Shown here piece by piece: positions 1 to 7,045 of a stretch of 64,000 nt of DNA. Positions within the stretch are counted from its first letter, which is position 1. Each line of letters starts with the position of its first letter. A program made the position numbers and the translations under genes. The notes beneath the pieces were generated by a model. The model did not search any database, was not told the origin of the DNA, and saw only the letters and a program-made list of their open reading frames with translations. The stretch covers positions 124,001-188,000 of the forward strand of contig NZ_WNJL01000022.1 in the NCBI RefSeq assembly GCF_010378095.1, in the 5' to 3' direction. The DNA comes from Acidithiobacillus ferrianus (GTDB lineage Bacteria > Pseudomonadota > Gammaproteobacteria > Acidithiobacillales > Acidithiobacillaceae).

Positions 1-106
1 GCGTTTGCAGGAGTAGCCCCATCGGCGCCCGGGCGATGCGGAACCGTACCGCGTGGCGCCTCTCTAAGTGAATGGTATCGCTATTTTTCCGGATCAGGAG
101 CGCATC

Positions 107-520
107 ATGGACTACTCAATGCTGGACCAGCAATACAATCAGTTGCAACAACAGACCCAGAATAACTTGCAGACGTTGCAGCAGGTGGCCGGGCGGGTGA
201 CGGCCATGGCGCCGGATGTCATGACCGGGCGGGAAATCAACATGGAGTTGCGCAGCCTCGCCATGAGCCTGCAACAACAGCAGCAGAATATGGGCATGCT
301 TCTCCAGCAGATGGCGCAGCATATCCAGCAACTGGAAATGCAGATGCAGCAAAGTCTGGGGCAGAGCGGCGTGAACCCCAACATGGGGCAGCGCCCCTGG
401 AATGCGCCCATGCAGGGCATGGGTGGCGGTTTTCTCGGTAACGTCATGACCGGCCTGGGGCTGGGCGCGGGCTTCGCCGTGGCGGACAACATTGTCGATG
501 ACATTTTCGACAGTTTTTAA
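107..520 (+). CDS. Gln/Met-rich hypothetical protein
   Basis: I do not recognise a family. The ATG at 107 is chosen over the upstream ATG at 68 because AGGAG lies at 96-100, six bases ahead. The product is 137 residues. Residues about 5-100 are extremely rich in Gln and Met and look alpha-helical or coiled-coil. The last 35 residues are Gly-rich, then acidic (ending DDIFDSF). There is no signal peptide, no cysteine and no convincing membrane helix. It precedes rlmB on the same strand, separated by about 137 bp in which I see no gene. The low-complexity helical body suggests a scaffolding or self-associating protein, which is inference only. Confidence 0.7.
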   Translation: MDYSMLDQQYNQLQQQTQNNLQTLQQVAGRVTAMAPDVMTGREINMELRSLAMSLQQQQQNMGMLLQQMAQHIQQLEMQMQQSLGQSGVNPNMGQRPWNAPMQGMGGGFLGNVMTGLGLGAGFAVADNIVDDIFDSF

Positions 521-657
521 TTGACTGGGCCGGAGCGTGGCGGCGGCTGCCGCTTTACCCCCGGCGATGCACCGCATGACGGGTTTGCCGCTCTCGGCGT
601 ATCTGGATCTCGAAGCGCGCGTTCCCGAGGTGTTTGCGACATCGGCGGGCGGGGCTG

Positions 658-1425
658 GTGACTCAGGAATCCCTTTACGGCATTCACGCCGTCGACGCCG
701 CGCTGGATGCGAAGGAGCTGTTGGAGCTCTGGGTGGCCGTCGAGCGGTTGACGGACCGCCGCATGGCGCCCTTGCTGCAAAAGGCGGCGGCGCAGGCGTT
801 GCCGGTCCGCGAGTGGCCGGGCGCCCTGCTGAGCCAACGCTTGCATACGGATAAGCACCAGGGCGCGGGGGGGCTGTTGCGGGCTTTCCCGGAGCAGGAT
901 TTCGGCGCGCTGCTGGAACGACTGGATGGACGCGGTTTTTTGCTGGTACTGGACGGTATCCTCGACCCCCGCAATCTGGGGGCTTGCCTGCGTAGCGCGG
1001 AGGCGGCGGGGGTCGATGCGGTGATTCTACCCAAGGATAACGCCTGCCCGGTAAATGCCACCGTGCGCAAGGCCGCCGCCGGGTCCGCGTCCCGTGTGCC
1101 GGTCTGTGTGGTGACCAACCTGGCACGGACCCTCTCCGCGCTTCAAGAGCGCGGGTTCTGGCTGGTAGGCATGGCGAGAGAGGGCGAGCAGAGCCTCTAT
1201 GAACTCGATCTGACCATGCCCCTGGCGATGGTGTTGGGCGGGGAAGAAAAAGGTCTGCGCCGCCTGACCCGTGAACACTGTGATTATCTGGCGCAGATAC
1301 CCATGGCGGGAGCCATCGAAAGTCTGAATGTGTCTGTCGCGGCGGGCGTCTGTCTTTTTGAAGCGGCGCGGCAGCGGCGGAGCGCTTCCACCGCGCGGGA
1401 TGCGGGACAGGAAAAATCCGCCTGA
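658..1425 (+). CDS. rlmB: 23S rRNA (guanosine-2'-O-)-methyltransferase RlmB
   Basis: SpoU-family (SPOUT fold) methyltransferase, expected to methylate the ribose of G2251 in 23S rRNA using SAM. An N-terminal substrate-binding domain (YGIHAVDAAL) is followed by the three SpoU signatures: LDPRNLGACLRSAEAAG, GGEEKGL and IPMAGAIESLNVSVAAG, the last holding the SAM/knot residues. From the GTG at 658 the product is 255 residues, close to the E. coli protein (243). A further ATG at 634 would add eight residues with no family match. No strong Shine-Dalgarno supports either, so the start is uncertain. The gene is complete; tatD follows 44 bp later on the same strand. Confidence 0.93.
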   Translation: MTQESLYGIHAVDAALDAKELLELWVAVERLTDRRMAPLLQKAAAQALPVREWPGALLSQRLHTDKHQGAGGLLRAFPEQDFGALLERLDGRGFLLVLDGILDPRNLGACLRSAEAAGVDAVILPKDNACPVNATVRKAAAGSASRVPVCVVTNLARTLSALQERGFWLVGMAREGEQSLYELDLTMPLAMVLGGEEKGLRRLTREHCDYLAQIPMAGAIESLNVSVAAGVCLFEAARQRRSASTARDAGQEKSA

Positions 1426-1469
1426 ATTCGCTAGACTGTCCGCAACAAGCGTGCAAGGGTAATCAGAGC

Positions 1470-2243
1470 ATGTTGGTAGACTCCCACTGTCATTTGGATT
1501 TCGACGATTTTGACGCGGATCGCGCGGCCATCCTGGAGCGCGCCCACGCTGCGGGTGTGCATGAACTGCTGATAGCGGCCGTTAGCGAAGTCCACTGGCC
1601 GCGTGTGCAAGCCTTGGCCGCCGGATATCCCGGTGTGTGGGCCGCGGCGGGCGTCCATCCCAATGCGCCCGAGGCGGCAACGCCGGAGTGGGAGCCGCTG
1701 CTCGCCGCGCTGGCGGCGGACAAAGTGGTGGCGGTCGGTGAAACGGGCCTCGACTATTTTCGCAGTGAGGGCGACCTGTCCTGGCAGCGGGAACGCTTCG
1801 CCCGTCACATCGCCGCCGCCAAGGCCACGGGGAAGCCCCTGATTGTCCACACCCGCGAGGCGGCAACGGATACCCTGGCCATGTTGCGCAGCGAGGGAGT
1901 GGCGGTGGCCGGGGGGGTGATCCATTGTTTCACCGAAGACTGGGATTTTGCGGTGGCAGCCCTGGATATGGGTTTTTATATTTCCTTCTCGGGCATCGTG
2001 ACCTTCAAGAAATCCACGGAACTGCAAGCGGTCGCTCGAAAAGTGCCCGCTGATCGTCTGCTGGTGGAGACCGACGCGCCCTATCTGGCGCCGGTGCCGC
2101 TGCGCGGCCAGCGCAACGAGCCTGCCTACGTCGCCCATGTCGCGGCCTTCCTGGGCGCACTGCGCGGCGTCCCACCGCAGGTGATCGCGGCGCAGACCAC
2201 CGCCAACTTTCATCGACTCTTCACCCCCGCGGTGGCTGCATGA
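1470..2243 (+). CDS. tatD: TatD family metal-dependent hydrolase (DNase)
   Basis: TIM-barrel metallohydrolase of the TatD/YcfH group, cytoplasmic 3'-5' exonucleases. The metal ligands are visible in order: N-terminal HCH in DSHCHLDF, Glu in VGETGLDYF, His in IVHTREA, His in GVIHCFTEDW, and Asp in VETDAPYLAP. Length is 257 residues, normal for the family. The stop overlaps the start of the next metallo-hydrolase by four bases (ATGA), so the two are probably translationally coupled. Which TatD paralogue this is (TatD, YcfH or YjjV type) cannot be settled from the sequence alone. Confidence 0.92.
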   Translation: MLVDSHCHLDFDDFDADRAAILERAHAAGVHELLIAAVSEVHWPRVQALAAGYPGVWAAAGVHPNAPEAATPEWEPLLAALAADKVVAVGETGLDYFRSEGDLSWQRERFARHIAAAKATGKPLIVHTREAATDTLAMLRSEGVAVAGGVIHCFTEDWDFAVAALDMGFYISFSGIVTFKKSTELQAVARKVPADRLLVETDAPYLAPVPLRGQRNEPAYVAHVAAFLGALRGVPPQVIAAQTTANFHRLFTPAVAA

Positions 2244-2998
2244 AGATTGAATTCCTGGGCACGGGGTCCAGTGCCGGAACCCCGGTCATCACCTGTTATT
2301 GCCCGGTTTGCCGCAGCGAGGACCCGCGCAACCGGCGCTTGCGGGCCAGCATCCTGGTGCGGGACGGAGATACGCGCCTCCTGGTGGATACGGGCCCGGA
2401 TTTGCGTCAGCAGATGTTGCGAGCCGACGTTTCCAGTCTTAGCGCCGTGCTGTACACTCACTTCCACGCCGACCACATCAACGGGATAGACGACCTGCGC
2501 GCCTTCAATTTCGCGCAGAAGATTGTGATCCCCTGCCATGCGGACGCGCGCACCGCGGAGGAACTGGAAACGCGCTTCCGCTATTGCTTTCTCCCGCCGG
2601 ATAGCGCCTGGGCGAAGCCCTCGCTCTCCATGCACCGGATAAGCGCCACGGAAATGTTCGGACCTATTCGGGTCACGCCGGTACCGGTCATGCACGGCAC
2701 CTTACCTATATTTGGATATCGCTTTAACAATGTGGCTTACCTGACTGATCTCAAATATATTCCAGAAGACAGCCTGGCGCTGTTACAGGGATTGCAGGTG
2801 TTGATTCTGGATTGTCTGCGCTATGAGGAACACCCTACCCATCTCAATGTGGAGGAGGCCCTGTACTGGGCGCGGCGCATCGGCGCCGTGCAAACGATTT
2901 TTACCCACATGACCCACGACGTGGATTACGCGACGCTGGCCAGACAGTTGCCGGATACAGCCACACCGGCCTACGACGGAATGGTGGTGGCAGTGTGA
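2240..2998 (+). CDS. MBL-fold metallo-hydrolase, PhnP-like
   Basis: Metallo-beta-lactamase-fold hydrolase of 252 residues. The signature HFHADHINGIDD (HxHxDH) sits near residue 76, with further ligands in VMHG and FTHMTHD. Near the N-terminus a CYCPVC cluster follows TGSSAGTP, the arrangement known from PhnP-type phosphodiesterases, where it binds a structural zinc. The substrate is not predictable here: no phn gene is nearby. It overlaps tatD by four bases and is the last gene before the tRNA-Ala promoter. Confidence 0.88.
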   Translation: MKIEFLGTGSSAGTPVITCYCPVCRSEDPRNRRLRASILVRDGDTRLLVDTGPDLRQQMLRADVSSLSAVLYTHFHADHINGIDDLRAFNFAQKIVIPCHADARTAEELETRFRYCFLPPDSAWAKPSLSMHRISATEMFGPIRVTPVPVMHGTLPIFGYRFNNVAYLTDLKYIPEDSLALLQGLQVLILDCLRYEEHPTHLNVEEALYWARRIGAVQTIFTHMTHDVDYATLARQLPDTATPAYDGMVVAV

Positions 2999-3042
2999 AC
3001 GGAGGCCCTGCCCTGGGGGCGGAGCGCGCTCATAGAAAATGT

Positions 3043-3071
3043 TTGACACTCCCCGCATGAGTCCATATAGT
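3043..3071 (+). promoter_or_regulatory. Sigma-70 promoter of tRNA-Ala
   Basis: TTGACA at 3043-3048 and TATAGT at 3066-3071 are separated by exactly 17 bases and lie 10 bases before the tRNA. The -35 is a perfect match and the -10 differs at one base, so this should be a strong housekeeping promoter. Confidence 0.85.
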
Positions 3072-3081
3072 ACGCCGCATC

Positions 3082-3157
<76 letters not shown>

Positions 3158-3164
3158 AAAAATT

Positions 3165-3198
3165 AAGGCGCTTGGCGAATATTGCTAGGTGCCTTTTC
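3165..3198 (+). terminator. Probable intrinsic terminator after tRNA-Ala
   Basis: AAGGCGC at 3165 pairs with GTGCCTT (one G-T pair) across a loop of about 16 bases and is followed by a short T-run (CCTTTTCT). The loop is long, but position and polarity fit termination of the tRNA transcript. Confidence 0.55.
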
Positions 3199-3396
3199 TG
3201 TTTGTCTGGCATTTTCTGGACAAGTCGCCGCTTCGCGCGGCACCTGACGAAGACCTCGTGGTTGATGATTGATGCGAGTCACTGCAAAGTGTATCCGCAT
3301 GCACCGGGAACGCGGAGAGGCAACCAGGGGATGGGGCGCACAAACTCCGAATCACTTGAATTACCGTTTCCCGCGCCCGATTCAGAAAGTTCGGTT

Positions 3397-3567
3397 TCAC
3401 CGTACCCACAAATCGGTGGGTGTCTTGTGCCATTCCGCCGCAAACACCTGCTCGTCCAGATAAATGCGGTGCGAGCAGGGCCCGATGTCTGTCCGTAATG
3501 TCGTGTCGATCACGACCGGGACTTGTTCACAGCTTCCTTTACCGCTCCATAAGCAGCGGATAACCTG
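3397..3567 (-). pseudogene. Unrecognised coding-like fragment (gene 3' end)
   Basis: An open frame of 56 codons without a proper start ends in a TGA at 3397-3399. Its translation (for example SHRIYLDEQVFAAEWHKTP) has a balanced composition unlike a shadow frame, so it may be the 3' remnant of a lost gene. I do not recognise the family. It overlaps the 3' end of the small membrane-protein gene at 3539. The rest of 3199-3538 shows nothing I can support. Confidence 0.25.
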
Positions 3568-3769
3568 TTAGCTTAGAAACACCAGCAAGTACACCAGCGA
3601 GAATGAGTTTTATAAAAAGAATTAATAAAACCATGTATAATATGTATATAACACCAATATTTATCCCAAACATTAGAAGTGAAATATATACAATTAACGC
3701 AACGATCGGGGTGATGCTAAAAATTAATAAATAATTCATTACTTTTCCGGTATTATTTGACATGTCCAT
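3539..3769 (-). CDS. Small AT-rich membrane protein
   Basis: A 76-residue protein with two hydrophobic segments, about residues 12-34 (LLIFSITPIVALIVYISL) and 40-63 (IYILYMVLLILFIKLILAG). A start at 3769 is backed by AGGAG four bases upstream; a second ATG two codons later is also possible. No family is recognised. Base composition is strikingly AT-rich and the codon choice (many ATA, TTA, AAT) differs from the GC-rich neighbours, which points to horizontal acquisition. The gap around it holds only fragments. Cysteine is absent. Small hydrophobic proteins in mobile patches are often toxins or immunity proteins, but nothing here proves that. Confidence 0.6.
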   Translation of the reverse strand: MDMSNNTGKVMNYLLIFSITPIVALIVYISLLMFGINIGVIYILYMVLLILFIKLILAGVLAGVSKLTGYPLLMER

Positions 3770-3964
3770 TCATCTCCTGCTTTTAGGGAAACACCGAACA
3801 GAACACTGGTTAACGCATATTGGACAAATTATGATGTTGCTTTGTTCCATACCATGCTCATAGGGTGCACCCTTCAGCCAGTTCGGGGGCGCCTTGCTGT
3901 TCCGGTTACCGGCATCCAACTGCCTCAACTCTGCGGGAAGCGTAACTACCGCCGCACCGCGCAA
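3770..3964 (-). CDS. Doubtful ORF or fragment ending CPICVNQC
   Basis: A 64-codon frame whose TGA directly abuts the ATG of the membrane-protein gene at 3769; the Shine-Dalgarno of that gene lies in its last codons, as in coupled pairs. Its C-terminal part has four cysteines (CPICVNQCSVRC) that could bind metal. The only start is a TTG without a ribosome site, so this may be the tail of a decayed gene rather than a functional one. Family unrecognised. Confidence 0.22.
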   Translation of the reverse strand: MRGAAVVTLPAELRQLDAGNRNSKAPPNWLKGAPYEHGMEQSNIIICPICVNQCSVRCFPKSRR

Positions 3965-4115
3965 TGCGCGGGTGACTGGGTATGGGGAACTAACGCCGCG
4001 GAAACTGGCGTTTTCAATCGCTATCGACTAGATTTGATGGGGTGCGGTCAGGAAATGCGCATCATCGCGCCGTTCTATTGAACGGAAACCTTCCATCAGA
4101 AAAAGGGATCATTCC

Positions 4116-4376
4116 ATGAATGTTCACGCCAACAACCAGAGTCGGACTCAGCCGTCGTCTTTGCAGATCTATGTCAAAAACCTGATACTTGGATTGGGGA
4201 ATATCGTATTGTACCTGGTGCCTGTTTTTTTGCTCGCCATCCCGGTATCCCATTGGTTGCCTAGCCATTACCTCCTGCTCTTCGTCACCCTTTTCGTCGG
4301 CGAAGCCATAGGCGCGCTCCTGCTGATTTTTGTGGAGGGTCGCCGGATCCGCGGGGTGGCGCTGCGTAACCCCTGA
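4116..4376 (+). CDS. Small two-helix membrane protein
   Basis: An 86-residue product with a polar N-terminus of about 25 residues and two membrane segments, about residues 26-47 (ILGLGNIVLYLVPVFLLAIP) and 52-74 (YLLLFVTLFVGEAIGALLLI), ending in a basic tail. AAGGGA lies about 10 bases before the ATG. Codon use matches the core genome, unlike the AT-rich gene at 3539. No family is recognised. The interval 3965-4115 holds nothing supportable. Confidence 0.55.
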   Translation: MNVHANNQSRTQPSSLQIYVKNLILGLGNIVLYLVPVFLLAIPVSHWLPSHYLLLFVTLFVGEAIGALLLIFVEGRRIRGVALRNP

Positions 4377-4540
4377 GGCGCATGCGCCTCGCCGTACACT
4401 GTTGCCCGCCGGAATCAGCGGGTAACGGTGTGTTTGCAATCCAACTGGACGTCTGCCGATCAGATCGACCCCAAAGCGGGACTCCCCGGATCTGTGATAG
4501 AATTGCCTGATCGATATGTTGCCGACGGACTTGACCGCAA

Positions 4541-5419
4541 ATGCCGACGGACTGGGACAAAGTGCAAATTCTGGAGTGGACACCCGGTGGTGGAACGGCG
4601 CCTGGTGCGCGTTCCATGGATGCCGCTGGCGTGTGCACTTCGGACCCCTTGTCGGCCAGTACCCTGCCGCTGGCCACGCAAGCGCGACGGATCTTTGACC
4701 GATGGGAACTGATCAGCGCGCCTCTCGGTGTCTGGACACACTGGCACACCACCTCCCAACTATTGACCGCGATTCTGGAATGCCAACCCGAACAGGATTT
4801 TGGGATGCGGATGATGACGCCGGACTCCAGAGGAACGGTGTGCCTGGCCCTGCCCAGGGATTTTTCCCTGGATCGAAAAAGCCTGGTGGAGCGGGATATT
4901 CTGGTGATAGGGCGTGATACCCTTTTTCACGCTGGTTTCCTGGGCCAGGTGATTGACGTTGGCGCGCAATCGATGACCGTACGCCCAGGGCCGGTATACC
5001 GGTCGCAACGCAGGATCCATCGCCGGTATGCCGTCCATCCGCCCATGGTGGTAGGGCTGCGCGAGGCGCGCGGAAACTCACCATCGATCTTTGTGCATTT
5101 GGCGGATATCAGCATGGGCGGCGCCGCCTTTCTTGCGGACTTTCACGGCGCGCCAGCGCAGTCCATGCGGGGTATCGACCCGCGATCCGCGGGAGTGCCG
5201 ACGACGACATGGCCCGCCGCGGGACAACTATTTTGGATTGCGCTCCCGCGACCGGAATTTGGCGATTCTCTGGAGTTGTCGGCGGCGTTCATCCGCCAGC
5301 GCGCGATACCCGGAGATGGTCGTACCACTCTATGGACCTTCGCCTGGCAACAACTCACCGCCTTCGCGGATCTCGAAGCTTGGATCGACACGCATGCCTC
5401 CACGATCAACACCCGCTAA
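4541..5419 (+). CDS. PilZ-domain c-di-GMP effector (YcgR-like)
   Basis: A 292-residue protein. The C-terminal half contains the PilZ c-di-GMP signature in two parts: the basic RxxxR element in RSQRRIHRRYAV (about residue 150) and DISMGG (the D/NxSxxG element, about residue 188). The N-terminal half (about residues 55-140) resembles the YcgR-type flagellar-brake N domain only loosely. The start is uncertain: neither ATG 4541 nor ATG 4616 has a good ribosome site, and the first 25 residues are low in family-like character. It lies upstream of an MFS gene and a GGDEF-EAL gene on the same strand, so it is probably a receptor for the signal that the latter protein makes or degrades. Confidence 0.8.
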   Translation: MPTDWDKVQILEWTPGGGTAPGARSMDAAGVCTSDPLSASTLPLATQARRIFDRWELISAPLGVWTHWHTTSQLLTAILECQPEQDFGMRMMTPDSRGTVCLALPRDFSLDRKSLVERDILVIGRDTLFHAGFLGQVIDVGAQSMTVRPGPVYRSQRRIHRRYAVHPPMVVGLREARGNSPSIFVHLADISMGGAAFLADFHGAPAQSMRGIDPRSAGVPTTTWPAAGQLFWIALPRPEFGDSLELSAAFIRQRAIPGDGRTTLWTFAWQQLTAFADLEAWIDTHASTINTR

Positions 5420-5436
5420 AGGGGTATCCGCTTCCT

Positions 5437-5467
5437 GAATCCTGCCAGCCAGCGGATGGCAGGATTC
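5437..5467 (+). terminator. Perfect 11-bp hairpin after the PilZ gene
   Basis: GAATCCTGCCA (5437-5447) and TGGCAGGATTC (5457-5467) form a perfect stem with a nine-base loop, 18 bases after the PilZ stop. No T-run follows, so it could be a terminator or an mRNA 3'-end stabiliser. Confidence 0.45.
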
Positions 5468-5476
5468 ATCAATCTG

Positions 5477-5498
5477 TCACATTCATGTGATGTAATAT
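5477..5498 (+). promoter_or_regulatory. Palindromic operator candidate with -10 element
   Basis: TCACATTCATGTGA (5477-5490) is an inverted repeat with six-base arms. TAATAT (5493-5498) follows and could be a -10 box for the MFS/GGDEF-EAL transcript. The arm orientation is opposite to a CRP site, so I do not assign a regulator. Confidence 0.3.
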
Positions 5499-5605
5499 AC
5501 CGTGGAGGGGATGACGCAGGGTTACGGCACAGGACCGCACTGCGGTATGCGTCGTGCGGCAAGGCTCCTTATTGTTGGTAATTCCCCGAATCATGAGGAG
5601 TCTTC

Positions 5606-7045
5606 GTGCATCAGAGCGAGCGAGAGGGAACCGGGCAAGGCGGGCTGACGATTGCCGAGGCGCTCAACAGGGCGCCTTTCAGCCCCTTTCATTTGAGAGC
5701 GTTATTTGCCACGGCGGTGGGCTTTTTTGCTTCCGCATACGATCTGTTCATCATCGGCATTGCGCTGGAGCTCATCCGCGAGCAATGGCGCCTCAGCGCG
5801 CAAATGACCGGTCTGGTGGGAGGCATCGCTTTGCTGGCCACCGTGGCCGGTGCGTTTACCTTCGGGCATCTCGCGGATCGCTACGGGCGGAAATCGATTT
5901 ATGGCATCGAGGCTGGCTTGATGGTCCTCGGCGCGCTGCTCTCCGCCGCCGCCCAAAATATCACCATGCTGCTCATCGCCAGAGCCATTCTGGGCTTCGG
6001 AATCGGCGGAGACTATCCCTTGTCCGCGGTGCTGATGACCGAGTACGCCAACACCAAGACACGTGGCCGCATGGTGGCGCTGGTCTTTTCAGCACAGGCG
6101 CTGGGACTGATCGCCGGTCCCATGGTGGCCCTGTCGCTGCTCGTGGCCGGCGTCGATCACGATCTCGCCTGGCGCATCATGCTGGCCCTGGGCGCATTGC
6201 CGGCAGCCGCCGTGATTTACGCCCGCAGGCGATTACCCGAGTCGCCGCGCTGGCTGGCGCGGGCCCGGGGACAGACGCTACAGGCGACGCACAACCTGCT
6301 TTCGGTGACGCGCGGAACCGTGATCAACACCCGGGAGGACCCGGTCATTCGAGAATCCATCACGCGGTACTGGAAAGCCCTGATCGGCACCGCCGGAACA
6401 TGGTTTATATTTGACTATGCCTATTATGGGAACACGATATCCACACCGCTTATCATGCGGACTTTGTCGCCCCATGCCGGATTTTTGCAGAATATCGCAC
6501 TCAGCCTGCTGGTCTTTTCGGTTGCCGCTGTTCCCGGTTATATCCTGGCGATACTCAGCATCGATCACATCGGCCATAGACGATTGCAACTGATTGGTTT
6601 TGGCGTGCTTTCAGCAGCATTCTTTCTGCTTGGAGAGCTCCCTGAACTTTCTGGCTTGTCATCTATTTTTATTTTGGTCTACAGCATCTCCTATTTGTTT
6701 TCAGAGTTCGGGCCGAATACAACCACCTTTATTCTGTCGGCGGAACTGTTTCCGGTCAACTTGCGCACCACTTGTCATGGAATATCCACAGGAATAGCCA
6801 AGATAGGCGCATTCCTGGGCGCATTTCTGTTCCCCGTGATCCTGTCCTCCGTGGGTTTGTATAATACCTTGAAAATAACGGCCATGTTTAGCCTTCTAGG
6901 ATTCGGCGTGACGTGGCTCTTCATCCGGGAACCCGCCGGTCAATCACTTGAACTGCTCAGCGGGGAAATAAGCATGGATGCCGTCAAGACGCTACCCGAG
7001 GTTCAGTCCGACCGGGCAGGAGTTCAGTATGCCAGCAATCAGTAG
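5606..7045 (+). CDS. MFS transporter (phosphate/sugar porter type)
   Basis: A 479-residue major facilitator carrier with about 12 hydrophobic segments. The loop 2-3 signature appears as GHLADRYGRKSIYG, followed by the helix-4 pattern ARAILGFGIGGDYPLSAV and, after helix 6, RRLPESPRWLARARG. This set is typical of the Pho84/PHS and sugar-porter branches. The substrate cannot be read from sequence. The start is a GTG at 5606 with AGGAG five bases upstream (5596-5600). The last 17 bases overlap the next gene, a GGDEF-EAL protein, so the two are co-translated; the pairing suggests that uptake and c-di-GMP turnover are co-regulated. Confidence 0.85.
   Translation: MHQSEREGTGQGGLTIAEALNRAPFSPFHLRALFATAVGFFASAYDLFIIGIALELIREQWRLSAQMTGLVGGIALLATVAGAFTFGHLADRYGRKSIYGIEAGLMVLGALLSAAAQNITMLLIARAILGFGIGGDYPLSAVLMTEYANTKTRGRMVALVFSAQALGLIAGPMVALSLLVAGVDHDLAWRIMLALGALPAAAVIYARRRLPESPRWLARARGQTLQATHNLLSVTRGTVINTREDPVIRESITRYWKALIGTAGTWFIFDYAYYGNTISTPLIMRTLSPHAGFLQNIALSLLVFSVAAVPGYILAILSIDHIGHRRLQLIGFGVLSAAFFLLGELPELSGLSSIFILVYSISYLFSEFGPNTTTFILSAELFPVNLRTTCHGISTGIAKIGAFLGAFLFPVILSSVGLYNTLKITAMFSLLGFGVTWLFIREPAGQSLELLSGEISMDAVKTLPEVQSDRAGVQYASNQ

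Noticed and set aside
116-1456. 446-codon open frame on the minus strand
   Set aside because: Lies antisense to the Q/M-rich gene and rlmB; Pro/Arg-rich translation typical of a shadow frame in GC-rich DNA.
3842-4081. 79-codon plus-strand frame
   Set aside because: No ribosome site, atypical composition, and overlaps a minus-strand frame with a better peptide.
5477-5490. CRP/FNR site
   Set aside because: The arms are TCACAT then ATGTGA, the reverse of the CRP order and with wrong spacing.
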